From: Porphyromonadaceae bacterium UBA4262
GTDB lineage: Bacteria > Bacteroidota > Bacteroidia > Bacteroidales > Muribaculaceae
Length of the DNA: 17,207 bases
NCBI GenBank assembly: GCA_002396085.1
Contig: DGWI01000005.1
Coordinates: 1-17,207, forward strand
Reading direction: 5' to 3'
Shown here piece after piece: positions 1-6,159 of this stretch (its first letter is position 1; every line of letters starts with the position of its first letter). Below the pieces are notes generated by a model. It ran no database searches, was not told the DNA's origin, and was given only the letters and a program-made list of their open reading frames with translations. Both the position numbers and the translations under genes were made by a program.

Positions 1-9
1 TCAATTATC

Positions 10-137
10 CTCGCTGAAAGCGAGCATTTGGATACGCGCTACAAGGTGCTCGCTTACAGCGAGGTAGTTTGTTTAGCAGTAACCGAAGGTGTCGCTTCGC
101 TCCACCCTCGGTTACTTAAATTGTCGCCTTCGGCGAC
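10..137. repeat. Cluster of four short hairpins
   Basis: Four inverted repeats lie close together: CTCGCT/AGCGAG at 10-24, the same stem again at 49-63 with a different 3-nt loop, a 13-nt stem with one mismatch at 79-115, and GTCGCC-TT-cg-GCGAC-like pairing at 123-137. No credible protein is encoded here. The cluster may be the interior of the mobile-element-like repeat whose end lies at 177-196. A structured RNA is an alternative, but I see no promoter for one. Confidence 0.5.
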
Positions 138-176
138 GACATTCTATACGGTTAACAAACATATCTTATCTACTAG

Positions 177-196
177 GGGACAACAGGTATATAGTT
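177..196. repeat. Terminal-repeat end of a dispersed MITE-like element
   Basis: The 20-nt block GGGACAACAGGTATATAGTT matches 18 of 20 positions of the right end of the inverted-repeat element at 3480-3648. The partner end is not found between position 1 and this site, so it is lost or lies before the window. The hairpins just upstream also contain GTCGCC/GCGACGAC pieces resembling the interior of the second copy. I infer a second, partly visible copy of the same family. Confidence 0.5.
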
Positions 197-204
197 GCAT
201 TAGA

Positions 205-225
205 AATTGAGAATTAAGAATTAAT
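205..225. repeat. Heptamer tandem array, three units
   Basis: Three consecutive 7-nt units read AATTGAG, AATTAAG, AATTAAT. The block pairs with the array at 259-286 as an inverted repeat (AATTAAGAATT at 212-222 against AATTCTTAATT at 262-272), so the two could form a hairpin downstream of nadK. No U-tract terminator is evident. Confidence 0.55.
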
Positions 226-258
226 AGTAGGCTGCCCTGTGCACAACCAGCGCGTAGT

Positions 259-286
259 CTAAATTCTTAATTATAAATTAACATTC
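259..286. repeat. Heptamer tandem array running into the nadK stop codon
   Basis: Units of 7 nt read CTAAATT, CTTAATT, ATAAATT, AACATTC on the plus strand. The last and weakest unit overlaps the nadK stop codon (minus-strand TGA at 285-287), so the array starts exactly where the coding region ends. Confidence 0.5.
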
Positions 287-1154
287 AACTTCCCCAGTGC
301 AGTTTGTGGCGCAGGGTGTTGGCGAAGTTATGGTCGCTGCGTTGAATGACCAGTGCATCGTAGTGGGCACGGCGTATGGTGACCTGGCTGCCGACAGGAC
401 AGGTGAACTCCTCGCCGTCGACACTCACCTGATAATAGTCTGACCGCGAGCGAGTGACGATGGTCAATACCGACTCGTCGGGCACAACCAGTGGGCGCAT
501 GGTGAGTGAGTGCGGGGTGAGCGGCGAGATGACCAGGCATCGGGTCGTGGGCTCCAAGATGGGACCTCCGGCACTCAGGTTGTAGGCGGTACTACCTGTG
601 GGGGTGCACACCACTAGTCCATCGGCCTTGTAGGTGGTCAGTGGCAATCCCTGCAATGTGGTCTCCATCTCAATCATGCTCGATGTGTCGTGGCGCAGGA
701 TGGCAATGTCGTTCAGGGCGAATGGGTGCTCGATGTTCACACCGTCGCACTCGACGGTGAGCATGGTGCGGCGTTCCATCTGAAACACTCCCATCATCAC
801 CTCGTCGAAGGTTTGTGCCGCTTCGGCCATGTTGCAGGCCGTGAGGTAGCCCAGGTGCCCGGTGTTGATGCCCAGCACAGGTATGCCCTTGTCGGCCACC
901 CACATCACGGTGCCCAGCAGCGTGCCGTCGCCGCCCAGGCTCACGGCAAGGTCGGCCTTGAGGTCGCTGGCGCAGTCGAATGTCTCGACCGATGGCATCG
1001 GTCTGTCCTTGGCCTGTCGGCACAGATAGCGATAGAAGCCATCCTCGACAGCGACGTGCTCGCAGCGGGTGAGCATCACGTCGATCAAGTGGGCAATGTT
1101 GTCGATGGCGGCTTTCTGGTAGGCATTGCCAAAGAGTAGCACAGTATTGAACAT
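285..1154 (-). CDS. nadK: NAD kinase
   Basis: ATP-dependent phosphorylation of NAD to NADP in the cytoplasm. The 289-residue product has the family hallmarks: GGDGT at 74-78 with the catalytic Asp at 76, NTGHLGYLT at 97-105, the Asn-Asp pair at 148-149 in ALNDIAI, and the NAD-binding TPTGSTAY at 184-191 followed by a Ser-Ala-Gly-Gly-Pro turn. Length is normal for the family. I chose the ATG at 1154 because the protein then opens MFNTVLLFGNAY, like other NAD kinases that begin directly with the first beta strand. An in-frame ATG at 1196 would add 14 unconserved residues. The gene stands alone on this strand and diverges from pdxJ. A Bacteroidota-type promoter lies at 1294-1326, giving a leader of about 130 nt. 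Confidence 0.95.
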   Translation of the reverse strand: MFNTVLLFGNAYQKAAIDNIAHLIDVMLTRCEHVAVEDGFYRYLCRQAKDRPMPSVETFDCASDLKADLAVSLGGDGTLLGTVMWVADKGIPVLGINTGHLGYLTACNMAEAAQTFDEVMMGVFQMERRTMLTVECDGVNIEHPFALNDIAILRHDTSSMIEMETTLQGLPLTTYKADGLVVCTPTGSTAYNLSAGGPILEPTTRCLVISPLTPHSLTMRPLVVPDESVLTIVTRSRSDYYQVSVDGEEFTCPVGSQVTIRRAHYDALVIQRSDHNFANTLRHKLHWGS

Positions 1155-1212
1155 AGAATCCAAAGATTTAGGACAAAAATAGGGGTGGTAAACCATTTTG
1201 GCCGAAAAATTC

Positions 1213-1243
1213 TTTCACAATTCAAGAATTCCCACTACTTTTG
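1213..1243 (+). promoter_or_regulatory. Putative pdxJ promoter
   Basis: The -7 box TACTTTTG (1236-1243) fits TAnnTTTG. TTTC at 1213-1216 is a three-of-four match to the -33 TTTG with a 19-nt spacer. The predicted start near 1250 gives a leader of about 90 nt and lies upstream of the opposing nadK start site, so the two transcripts would overlap. Confidence 0.55.
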
Positions 1244-1293
1244 CAGTGAATTGTATCATGTAATCTCGGCAGCACTTGCTATCACGAGACTTG

Positions 1294-1326
1294 CAAAGGT
1301 ACACATTTTATTTTAATAACCGCAAA
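1294..1326 (-). promoter_or_regulatory. Putative nadK promoter
   Basis: On the minus strand the -7 box is TACCTTTG (complement of 1294-1301) and the -33 box is TTTG (1323-1326), with a 21-nt spacer. Its predicted start near 1288 lies downstream of the pdxJ start site, so this promoter sits inside the pdxJ leader. Confidence 0.6.
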
Positions 1327-1341
1327 TAATCGAAGAAATAT

Positions 1342-2055
1342 ATGACAAACCTCAGCGTCAACGTCAACAAGATAGCCACCCTGCGCAACGCGCGTGGCGG
1401 CAATGTGCCCTGTGTCGAGACCGTGTCGGTCGATATCCAGCGCTTCGGTGCCAACGGCATCACCGTGCACCCGCGCCCCGACGAGCGACACATCACGCGG
1501 GCCGATGTCCACAACCTGCGGCCGCTGGTCACCACCGAGTTTAACATCGAGGGCTATCCCAGCGACGAGTTCATGCAGCTGGTGCTCGACGTCGTACCCG
1601 AGCAGGTGACCCTGGTGCCCGATGCGCCGGGCGTGCTCACGAGCAATGCCGGGTGGGAGGTCGAGGCTCACTACGACCAGTTGTGCGGCATCATCGCTCG
1701 GCTGCACGAGGCTGGCATACGCACCAGCATCTTTGTCGGCACCGACCTTGACAACATCCGCTGGGCAGCCAAGACGGGTACCGACCGCATCGAACTCTAC
1801 ACCGGCCCCTATGCTCACGACTTTGCCGCCGACCGCGAGGCAGCCATTGCACCCTATGTCGCCGCTGCCGAGGTTGCTCGTGACCTGGGACTTGCCATCA
1901 ATGCCGGCCACGACTTGAGTCTGGACAACCTGCCCTACTTCAAGCAGCGCATCCCCTGGCTCGCCGAGGTCTCCATCGGACATCAACTCATCAGCGATGC
2001 CCTCTACCTGGGTCTCGAGGCCACCGTCAAGGCTTATCTCCACGCCGTGCAATAG
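1342..2055 (+). CDS. pdxJ: Pyridoxine 5'-phosphate synthase
   Basis: Final ring-closing step of the DXP-dependent vitamin B6 pathway: condensation of 1-deoxyxylulose 5-phosphate with 3-amino-1-hydroxyacetone phosphate, in a cytoplasmic TIM barrel. The 237-residue product has the family pattern: NKIATLRNARGG at 9-20, GITVHPRPDERHI at 39-51 with the conserved His at 43, Glu70 in FNIEGYP, NAGHDL at 187-192 and the SIGH turn at 211-214. These correspond by position to the E. coli active-site His45, Glu72 and His193 region. The usual Asp-His before IATLRNARG is Asn-Lys, which I recall as the Bacteroidota form. ATG at 1342 is the natural start. The long antisense reading frame across this gene is a codon-bias shadow. 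No other B6 gene is adjacent. Confidence 0.95.
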   Translation: MTNLSVNVNKIATLRNARGGNVPCVETVSVDIQRFGANGITVHPRPDERHITRADVHNLRPLVTTEFNIEGYPSDEFMQLVLDVVPEQVTLVPDAPGVLTSNAGWEVEAHYDQLCGIIARLHEAGIRTSIFVGTDLDNIRWAAKTGTDRIELYTGPYAHDFAADREAAIAPYVAAAEVARDLGLAINAGHDLSLDNLPYFKQRIPWLAEVSIGHQLISDALYLGLEATVKAYLHAVQ

Positions 2056-2187
2056 CCCGAAGCGCAGCAAGTCAGCAGAATAATACTTGAAAACCTGTTG
2101 GTTGAATTAAAATAATGCATACTTAACTTGACCTATAGGCTAATGATTAAGAAGATTGAAATACTGCAACACAGTGAATGCTAAAAG

Positions 2188-2255
2188 TCAACAGTATGCG
2201 CAACTTTTTTAACATTAATAATTTACAATTTTAATTCATCCATCAGTTATATTTG
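2188..2255 (+). promoter_or_regulatory. Shared upstream module, copy A, with promoter -7 box
   Basis: TCAACAGTATGCGCAACTTT begins at 2188. It is followed by an AATAATT block and ATTCATCC (2234-2241), then the -7 box TATATTTG (2248-2255). The same order of blocks occurs before the lipoprotein gene at 2906-2956, there without about 12 nt of spacer. The -7 box ends only 9 nt before the first ATG of the membrane protein. No good -33 TTTG is present at 19 nt. Confidence 0.5.
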
Positions 2256-2264
2256 CACGATAAT

Positions 2265-2762
2265 ATGCGCTATATGCTTATAAATAACTCTATTCAACAG
2301 CAGCCAGAAAACGCCCTGGGTAAATATAACTTAAGCGGCGATGGGCTTATTCTTGCCTTATTACGTGCGGTGCTAATTTTCATGGGGGGTCTGTTGGTGC
2401 TAATCGTAGTTGGCATGTTAGCACTGGATGGGACATTTGATATTATGGGGCTAGTAGTATGGATGGTTTCCACACCTTTTGCCATTGTGAACGCCTTGTT
2501 TATCTGGTTACTCTACCGTTTCAATATTGACCGCAAGCCGTTGATGTCAGGAAAATATTGTTTATTAGAATGTATGCTTGTTTTTGCGGTCTTTATTTTT
2601 TGTGCCTGGTGGCAGAATTATCTCGCTGATATCATGTGGAATGAGCCTGTAGAGGTTAGATTCTGGTATTCTGAACTGGCAACAGTGTTAATTACGGTTC
2701 TTGCCGTTCCCTCGTTTTATTTGGTTAAGAAATGGATTGGCATCTGCATCAAGAAAGCCTGA
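2265..2762 (+). CDS. Hypothetical four-helix membrane protein
   Basis: I do not recognise this 165-residue protein. It has a short polar N-terminus (about 1-27), four hydrophobic segments at roughly 29-53, 59-84, 99-118 and 134-156, and a basic C-terminus ending KKA, so it is very likely an inner-membrane protein. A Trp-Trp-Gln motif sits near 115-117. An upstream in-frame TTG at 2253 lies inside the -7 promoter box TATATTTG, so it cannot be the start if that promoter is real. ATG at 2265 is preferred, with ATG at 2274 possible. Codon use is much more A+T-rich than in the flanking core genes, which suggests acquisition or weak selection. It shares its upstream module with the immunity-like lipoprotein gene downstream. 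A role as an immunity or accessory membrane protein is possible but unproven. Confidence 0.7.
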   Translation: MRYMLINNSIQQQPENALGKYNLSGDGLILALLRAVLIFMGGLLVLIVVGMLALDGTFDIMGLVVWMVSTPFAIVNALFIWLLYRFNIDRKPLMSGKYCLLECMLVFAVFIFCAWWQNYLADIMWNEPVEVRFWYSELATVLITVLAVPSFYLVKKWIGICIKKA

Positions 2763-2763
2763 T

Positions 2764-2790
2764 GTGACAGGGGGACGGTTCTCTTGTCAC
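2764..2790. repeat. REP-like palindrome
   Basis: GTGACA (2764-2769) pairs with TGTCAC (2785-2790) around an inner GGGGGACGGTTCTCT-type core. From memory, this TGACA-G5-ACGG-type core recurs as dispersed palindromes in many genomes carrying REP-associated tyrosine (Y1) transposases; I cannot verify that here. A degraded inverted copy of the core (GAGATAACCGTCCCTC) lies at 3871-3886. It begins just after the stop codon of the membrane protein and may also terminate it. Confidence 0.5.
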
Positions 2791-2905
2791 GATAGTGCTC
2801 CAGAACTCTTGCATATCTCAAGAATTTTCCCGAACTTTATGGCGAAGTTGCGCATATCTACGAATATTCTACTTACTTGATTGAGTGGCACTAAGTTTCA
2901 AAAAA

Positions 2906-2956
2906 TCAATAGTATGTGCAACTTTCTCAATATAAATAATTCATCCAATAGGTTTG
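2906..2956 (+). promoter_or_regulatory. Shared upstream module, copy B, with promoter -7 box
   Basis: TCAATAGTATGTGCAACTTT begins at 2906 and leads into AATAATTCATCC and the -7 box TAGGTTTG (2949-2956), 6 nt before the ATG of the lipoprotein gene. An inverted copy of the core, AAGTTGCGCATA, lies at 2845-2856. The core TATGYGCAACTT therefore occurs three times in about 730 nt and could be a regulator site. Confidence 0.5.
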
Positions 2957-2962
2957 AAAGTT

Positions 2963-3379
2963 ATGAAACAGTTCGCATTCACGATTATCGCAGCAATCTG
3001 TCTGATGGGTTGCAGCCAAACCAGTGAGACCAGCCCAATCAGTCAAAACAAGATTGTTCCGGACAGTACATTTGTGATTGAGGACACTACCATCACATTG
3101 TATCCTGATAGTTTTACCTATCAACCCAAGCAGGGTATGGTGCCAGACAAAGAAACGGCTGCTCGCATTGCAGAGTCGGTCTGGTTGCCTGTGTATGGTG
3201 AAGAGGTCATTTATTCTGAACGGCCCTATCATGCGCATCTTGTTAATGACTCCATTTGGGTAGTCTGGGGTAACTTTGAGTTAGCGGAAGATCCCGAGGA
3301 TATGCGTTTCGGAGGCTCTGCGTTTATTGCCATTTCTCGTAAAGATGGCCGTATCCTGCAAATGTTGCATGAGTTATAG
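2963..3379 (+). CDS. Lipoprotein with NTF2-fold immunity-like (YbbC/YhhH-type) domain
   Basis: The 138-residue product starts with a lipoprotein signal: MKQ, a hydrophobic stretch, then LMGC with the lipidated Cys at 17. A Ser/Thr-rich linker runs to about residue 58. Residues 60-138 match the pattern I associate with NTF2-fold immunity proteins (YbbC/YhhH family): VPDKETAARIAESV at 60-73, a PVYG turn at 76-79, IW at 98-99, GGSAFIAISRKDGRI at 117-131 and a closing HEL. Such proteins often occur beside Rhs or polymorphic toxins, but no toxin is visible here, so it may be an orphan. TTG at 2954 lies in the -7 promoter box and is not the likely start; ATG at 2963 gives a clean signal peptide and probably a leaderless transcript. 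Codon use is A+T-rich like its upstream neighbour. Confidence 0.7.
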   Translation: MKQFAFTIIAAICLMGCSQTSETSPISQNKIVPDSTFVIEDTTITLYPDSFTYQPKQGMVPDKETAARIAESVWLPVYGEEVIYSERPYHAHLVNDSIWVVWGNFELAEDPEDMRFGGSAFIAISRKDGRILQMLHEL

Positions 3380-3404
3380 CGGCAACCCAGGCGTGGCTTG
3401 ACAC

Positions 3405-3479
3405 TTGCTGAAGTCATTTGTAATACTATTGGCCACATTGCTGATCGCAGCGACTTTTGCGTGCACCATCAAATTAGGT
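3405..3479 (+). pseudogene. Possible 5' stump of a lipoprotein gene cut by a repeat element
   Basis: From TTG at 3405 the frame reads LLKSFVILLATLLIAATFAC followed by TIKLG, which looks like a signal peptide ending in a Cys. At 3480 the left end of the inverted-repeat element begins, and the frame runs through the element to a stop near 3540. There is no in-frame ATG, a stop lies at 3399-3401, and nothing coding resumes after the element. I infer a gene broken by insertion or decay; chance hydrophobic coding is the alternative. Confidence 0.3.
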
Positions 3480-3648
3480 AACTATATACCAGTTGTTCCT
3501 GCTAGCAAATATTGTAGGGTCGTCGCGTGCGGCGACCACTAACAAATAAGGTGGTAACCTGGTATGGTGATAATAATTGCAATCGGCCAGTGCGGTCGCC
3601 GCATGCGACGACCCTGCATTGTGGCAGAGGGACAACAAGTATACAGTT
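3480..3648. mobile_element. MITE-like element with 20-nt terminal inverted repeats
   Basis: AACTATATACCAGTTGTTCC (3480-3499) is inverted against GGGACAACAAGTATACAGTT (3629-3648), 16 of 20 matching. Nested inside is a stronger 25-nt inverted repeat, 3513-3537 against 3594-3618, with 23 of 25 matching. The 169-bp unit has no coding capacity. Its right end matches 177-196. No target duplication is obvious at the flanks. Together with the fragment at the window start it indicates a dispersed non-autonomous family. Confidence 0.6.
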
Positions 3649-3669
3649 CTCTACTTAATTGAAAATTAT

Positions 3670-3849
3670 GTTCGTTTCAGTTCGTTCAAGTTTGTTGTTT
3701 AATACTAGATCCAGGGGCGTTTGTGTAATTTGTGATAAAAATCTTGATGGACTTCTGTTCTTAAAATTAAACCACAAATAACTCGATTTTGTTCTTGTGT
3801 TCTACTGTCTGTTAAATAAACAACGAACTGGAACAAACTTTAAACGAAC
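3670..3849. mobile_element. Second inverted-repeat element, ends built of 10-nt repeats
   Basis: The 32 nt at 3670-3701 are inverted against 3817-3849 with about four mismatches or gaps. The left arm is itself three 10-nt units beginning GTTCGTTTCA, GTTCGTTCAA, GTTTGTTGTT. The interior is A+T-rich and non-coding, containing TAATTTGTGATAA, which resembles AATTCGTGGAGATAA at 3863-3877. This may be a second MITE-like family or a large hairpin upstream of the acyltransferase. The stretch 3380-3960 holds no intact gene. Confidence 0.45.
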
Positions 3850-3934
3850 TAAAGTTCCTTTAAATTCGTGGAGATAACCGTCCCTCTCGTTCAAAAAAAT
3901 CTGCCAAAATGTCACCTATGTCAAAATAATGTTG

Positions 3935-3942
3935 TAACTTTG
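3935..3942 (+). promoter_or_regulatory. Putative acyltransferase promoter -7 box
   Basis: TAACTTTG fits TAnnTTTG and is followed by GCAG, as at several other promoters in this window. No clear TTTG lies 19 nt upstream. The expected transcript start is only about 11 nt before the ATG at 3960. Confidence 0.45.
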
Positions 3943-3959
3943 CAGCCCAAAACTCGCAA

Positions 3960-4808
3960 ATGACAATGGCAGACGAACCAATTAAACGAACCGTTCTCGA
4001 CTACGACGACATACGCAAGATGGTGCCCTGGTTCGACGGCAAGCCGCGACTGGTCGACTTCCTGTCGCGTCTGCTCGCCCTCGACAAGGTCAACTGGATA
4101 CATGACCACAACTGCGATACGCCGGGCGTGCCGTTCACTGCAGGGCTGCTCAATGACCTGAACATCACCATCAAGGTGCGAGGCCAGGAGGTGCTCGACA
4201 ACTTGCCGCAGGGTGGGTTTATCACGGTGAGCAATCACCCCTTCGGGGCACTGGACGGCATCATGCTCATCAAGACCGTGGGTGAGCGGCGCGATGACTT
4301 CAAGGTGATGGTCAACATGATCTTGAACTATATTAGTGCCATGCGGCCCAACTTCATTGCCGTGGATGCCCTGCAGAGCGACGACCCCGCCAAGCGGGCT
4401 GTGAGCATGCGTGGCATCACCGAGGCCATGCGTCATGTGCGCGAGGGCCATCCACTGGGCTTCTTCCCTGCCGGGGCGGTGAGCAAGTTCACCCGCGACC
4501 TGCACATCGAGGATCGTGAGTGGCAACCCAGTGTCATCCGCTTGATTCAGAAACTCAAGGTGCCCGTGATTCCCATCTATTTTCACGGTCACAACAGCCT
4601 GACGTTCACCATCCTGGGAATGATTGACTGGCGGTTGCGCACACTCAAGTTACCCAGCGAGGTATTCCGCCGCAAGAACGACACGTTCCGCATCTCGGTG
4701 GGGCAACCCATCCAGCCCGATGTCATTGCCCAGCACTCTGACGTGTCCGAGCTGGCCGACTTCCTCAAGCAGCAAACCTACGCTATGCGGCACTGGAAAG
4801 AGAATTAA
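3960..4808 (+). CDS. Lysophospholipid acyltransferase (PlsC-like) family protein
   Basis: Membrane-associated acyl transfer to a lipid acceptor; the exact acceptor cannot be read from the sequence. The 282-residue product carries the LPLAT motifs: NHPFGALDG at 92-100 (His93, Asp99), FIAVDA at 132-137, GFFPAGAVSKF at 167-177 in place of the FPEGTRS block, and VPVIPIYFHG at 201-210. Five residues, not the canonical four, separate His and Asp. This spacing, with FPAGAVS, is what I associate with the hemolysin/ornithine- and glycine-lipid type acyltransferases (OlsA/GlsA-like) rather than PlsC itself, but no GNAT partner gene is adjacent. There is no obvious transmembrane helix. ATG at 3966 is an alternative start. 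The next gene follows after 70 nt, so cotranscription is possible. Confidence 0.85.
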   Translation: MTMADEPIKRTVLDYDDIRKMVPWFDGKPRLVDFLSRLLALDKVNWIHDHNCDTPGVPFTAGLLNDLNITIKVRGQEVLDNLPQGGFITVSNHPFGALDGIMLIKTVGERRDDFKVMVNMILNYISAMRPNFIAVDALQSDDPAKRAVSMRGITEAMRHVREGHPLGFFPAGAVSKFTRDLHIEDREWQPSVIRLIQKLKVPVIPIYFHGHNSLTFTILGMIDWRLRTLKLPSEVFRRKNDTFRISVGQPIQPDVIAQHSDVSELADFLKQQTYAMRHWKEN

Positions 4809-4836
4809 GAATTAAAAATTAAAAATAAAGAATTAA
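4802..4836. repeat. Heptamer tandem array starting at the acyltransferase stop codon
   Basis: Five 7-nt units read GAATTAA, GAATTAA, AAATTAA, AAATAAA, GAATTAA. The stop codon TAA (4806-4808) is the end of the first unit. Because 7 is not a multiple of 3, the TAA recurs in changing frames, so readthrough in any frame would soon stop. Confidence 0.7.
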
Positions 4837-4878
4837 TAAGGTGTCACTCTACCAGCGCGATCTTAATTAAAAAAGAAT

Positions 4879-6159
4879 ATGGCAAGAAACAATGACATAA
4901 GCAAGCAAGTGTTGCAGGTGCAGCAGCGATTCTCGATCATCGGGCAGGCACAGGGCCTGCGTGCCGCCATCGAGCGTGCCCTGCGTGTGGCTCAAGTCGA
5001 TCTGTCGGTGCTGGTCATCGGCGAGAGCGGCTCGGGTAAGGAGCACTTTCCCAAGATCATCTATGAGAACAGCCCCCGCAAGCACAAGAAGTATATTGCA
5101 GTCAACTGTGGTGCCATCCCCGAGGGCACAATCGACAGTGAACTCTTCGGGCACGTCAAGGGCTCGTTCACTGGCGCCGACCGCGATCACAAGGGCTACT
5201 TTGAGGAGGCCAATGGCGGTGTCATCTTCCTGGACGAGGTGGCCGAGATGCCCCTGAGCACCCAGGCACGCCTGCTGCGTGTGCTCGAGAGTGGCGAGTT
5301 TATCAAGGTGGGCTCGAGCGTGGTGCAGAAGACCGACATCCGCGTGGTGGCAGCCACCAATAAGGATCTGCCACAGGCCATCAAGGAGGGTAAATTCCGT
5401 GAGGACTTGTACTACCGCCTGTCGACGGTGCAGATCGACGTGCCGCCCCTGCGCGAGCGTGGCGATGACATCCTGCTGCTGACACGCAAGTTCCTGCACG
5501 ACTTTGTCGACAACAACCATGTCGAGGAGGTCGAGTTGGACGAGAGTGCCCGCCGCCGGCTGCTGGGCTATCACTGGCCCGGCAACGTGCGCCAACTCAA
5601 GAACATCATCGAGCAGGTGGCGCTGTTTGAGGCTGGCACAACCGTCACTGCCGACACGTTGAGCGCCTATCTGCCCAAGGCTGAGTTGACCACCGTGGGT
5701 GCCCCGGCTCAGGTCGACTATGCCCGTGACCGCGAAGCAATATTTGCCATCATCGCTCAGTTGCAGAAGGAACTCAGCGACCTCAAGGCGCAGATGGCAG
5801 GCTCGGGCAGCACTGAATCATTGCCACACTACTCGACCAGTATGGCTGAACTGCGGCGCGAATCTAAGCGGTTGGGTTATGGCAGCACGCATGAGTCAAT
5901 CCTGCCGGCATCGGGTGCACCGGTCTCGCGCTCGCGTGACCTCGAATCGGATTATGGCACCGTGGTTGAGCTCACTCCCGACAGCGGTGTGATGGATGTC
6001 GAGGCAACGCATGTCAAGACCCTTGAAGAGACCGAGCGCGACACCATCATTGAGTCGCTCAACCGCAATGGCGGACGCCGCAAGGCCACCGCACAGGAGT
6101 TGCAAATCAGCGAGCGCACACTGTATCGCAAAATCAAACTTTACAACCTGGACAAATGA
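4879..6159 (+). CDS. Sigma-54-dependent Fis-family transcriptional activator without sensor domain
   Basis: Bacterial enhancer-binding protein that uses ATP hydrolysis to remodel sigma-54 RNA polymerase. The 426 residues begin almost directly with the AAA+ domain (about 18-265): Walker A GESGSGKE at 48-55, the sigma-54 contact loop GSFTGA at 95-100, Walker B VIFLDE at 115-120, the arginine-finger region FREDLYYRL at 173-181 and sensor II WPGNVRQL at 233-240. A linker with a short predicted coiled coil (about 285-307) leads to a Fis-type helix-turn-helix at 382-424 (ISERTLYRKIKLYNL at the end). No receiver, GAF or PAS domain is present, as in PspF. The contact loop has Ser for the second residue of canonical GAFTGA. 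Its stop overlaps the lptE start by 4 nt (ATGA), so it is translationally coupled to the envelope operon. Confidence 0.92.
   Translation: MARNNDISKQVLQVQQRFSIIGQAQGLRAAIERALRVAQVDLSVLVIGESGSGKEHFPKIIYENSPRKHKKYIAVNCGAIPEGTIDSELFGHVKGSFTGADRDHKGYFEEANGGVIFLDEVAEMPLSTQARLLRVLESGEFIKVGSSVVQKTDIRVVAATNKDLPQAIKEGKFREDLYYRLSTVQIDVPPLRERGDDILLLTRKFLHDFVDNNHVEEVELDESARRRLLGYHWPGNVRQLKNIIEQVALFEAGTTVTADTLSAYLPKAELTTVGAPAQVDYARDREAIFAIIAQLQKELSDLKAQMAGSGSTESLPHYSTSMAELRRESKRLGYGSTHESILPASGAPVSRSRDLESDYGTVVELTPDSGVMDVEATHVKTLEETERDTIIESLNRNGGRRKATAQELQISERTLYRKIKLYNLDK

Noticed and set aside
28..210. 60-codon plus-strand frame at the window start
   Set aside because: It runs through four hairpins and a repeat end; the translation has no recognisable features.
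1282..2070. 262-codon minus-strand open frame across pdxJ
   Set aside because: It lies antisense to a clear pdxJ, and its composition mirrors the codon bias of the G+C-rich gene; no known fold or motif is visible.
1..3960. CRISPR array among the repeats
   Set aside because: The repeats are inverted or directly adjacent short units; there are no equal-length repeats with regular unique spacers and no cas genes.
3714..3960. A small protein gene in the gap before the acyltransferase
   Set aside because: No frame gives a start with a plausible length; the sequence is A+T-rich repeat material ending in a -7 box.
3921..4592. 223-codon minus-strand frame over the acyltransferase
   Set aside because: Antisense to all catalytic motifs of the acyltransferase and without features of its own.
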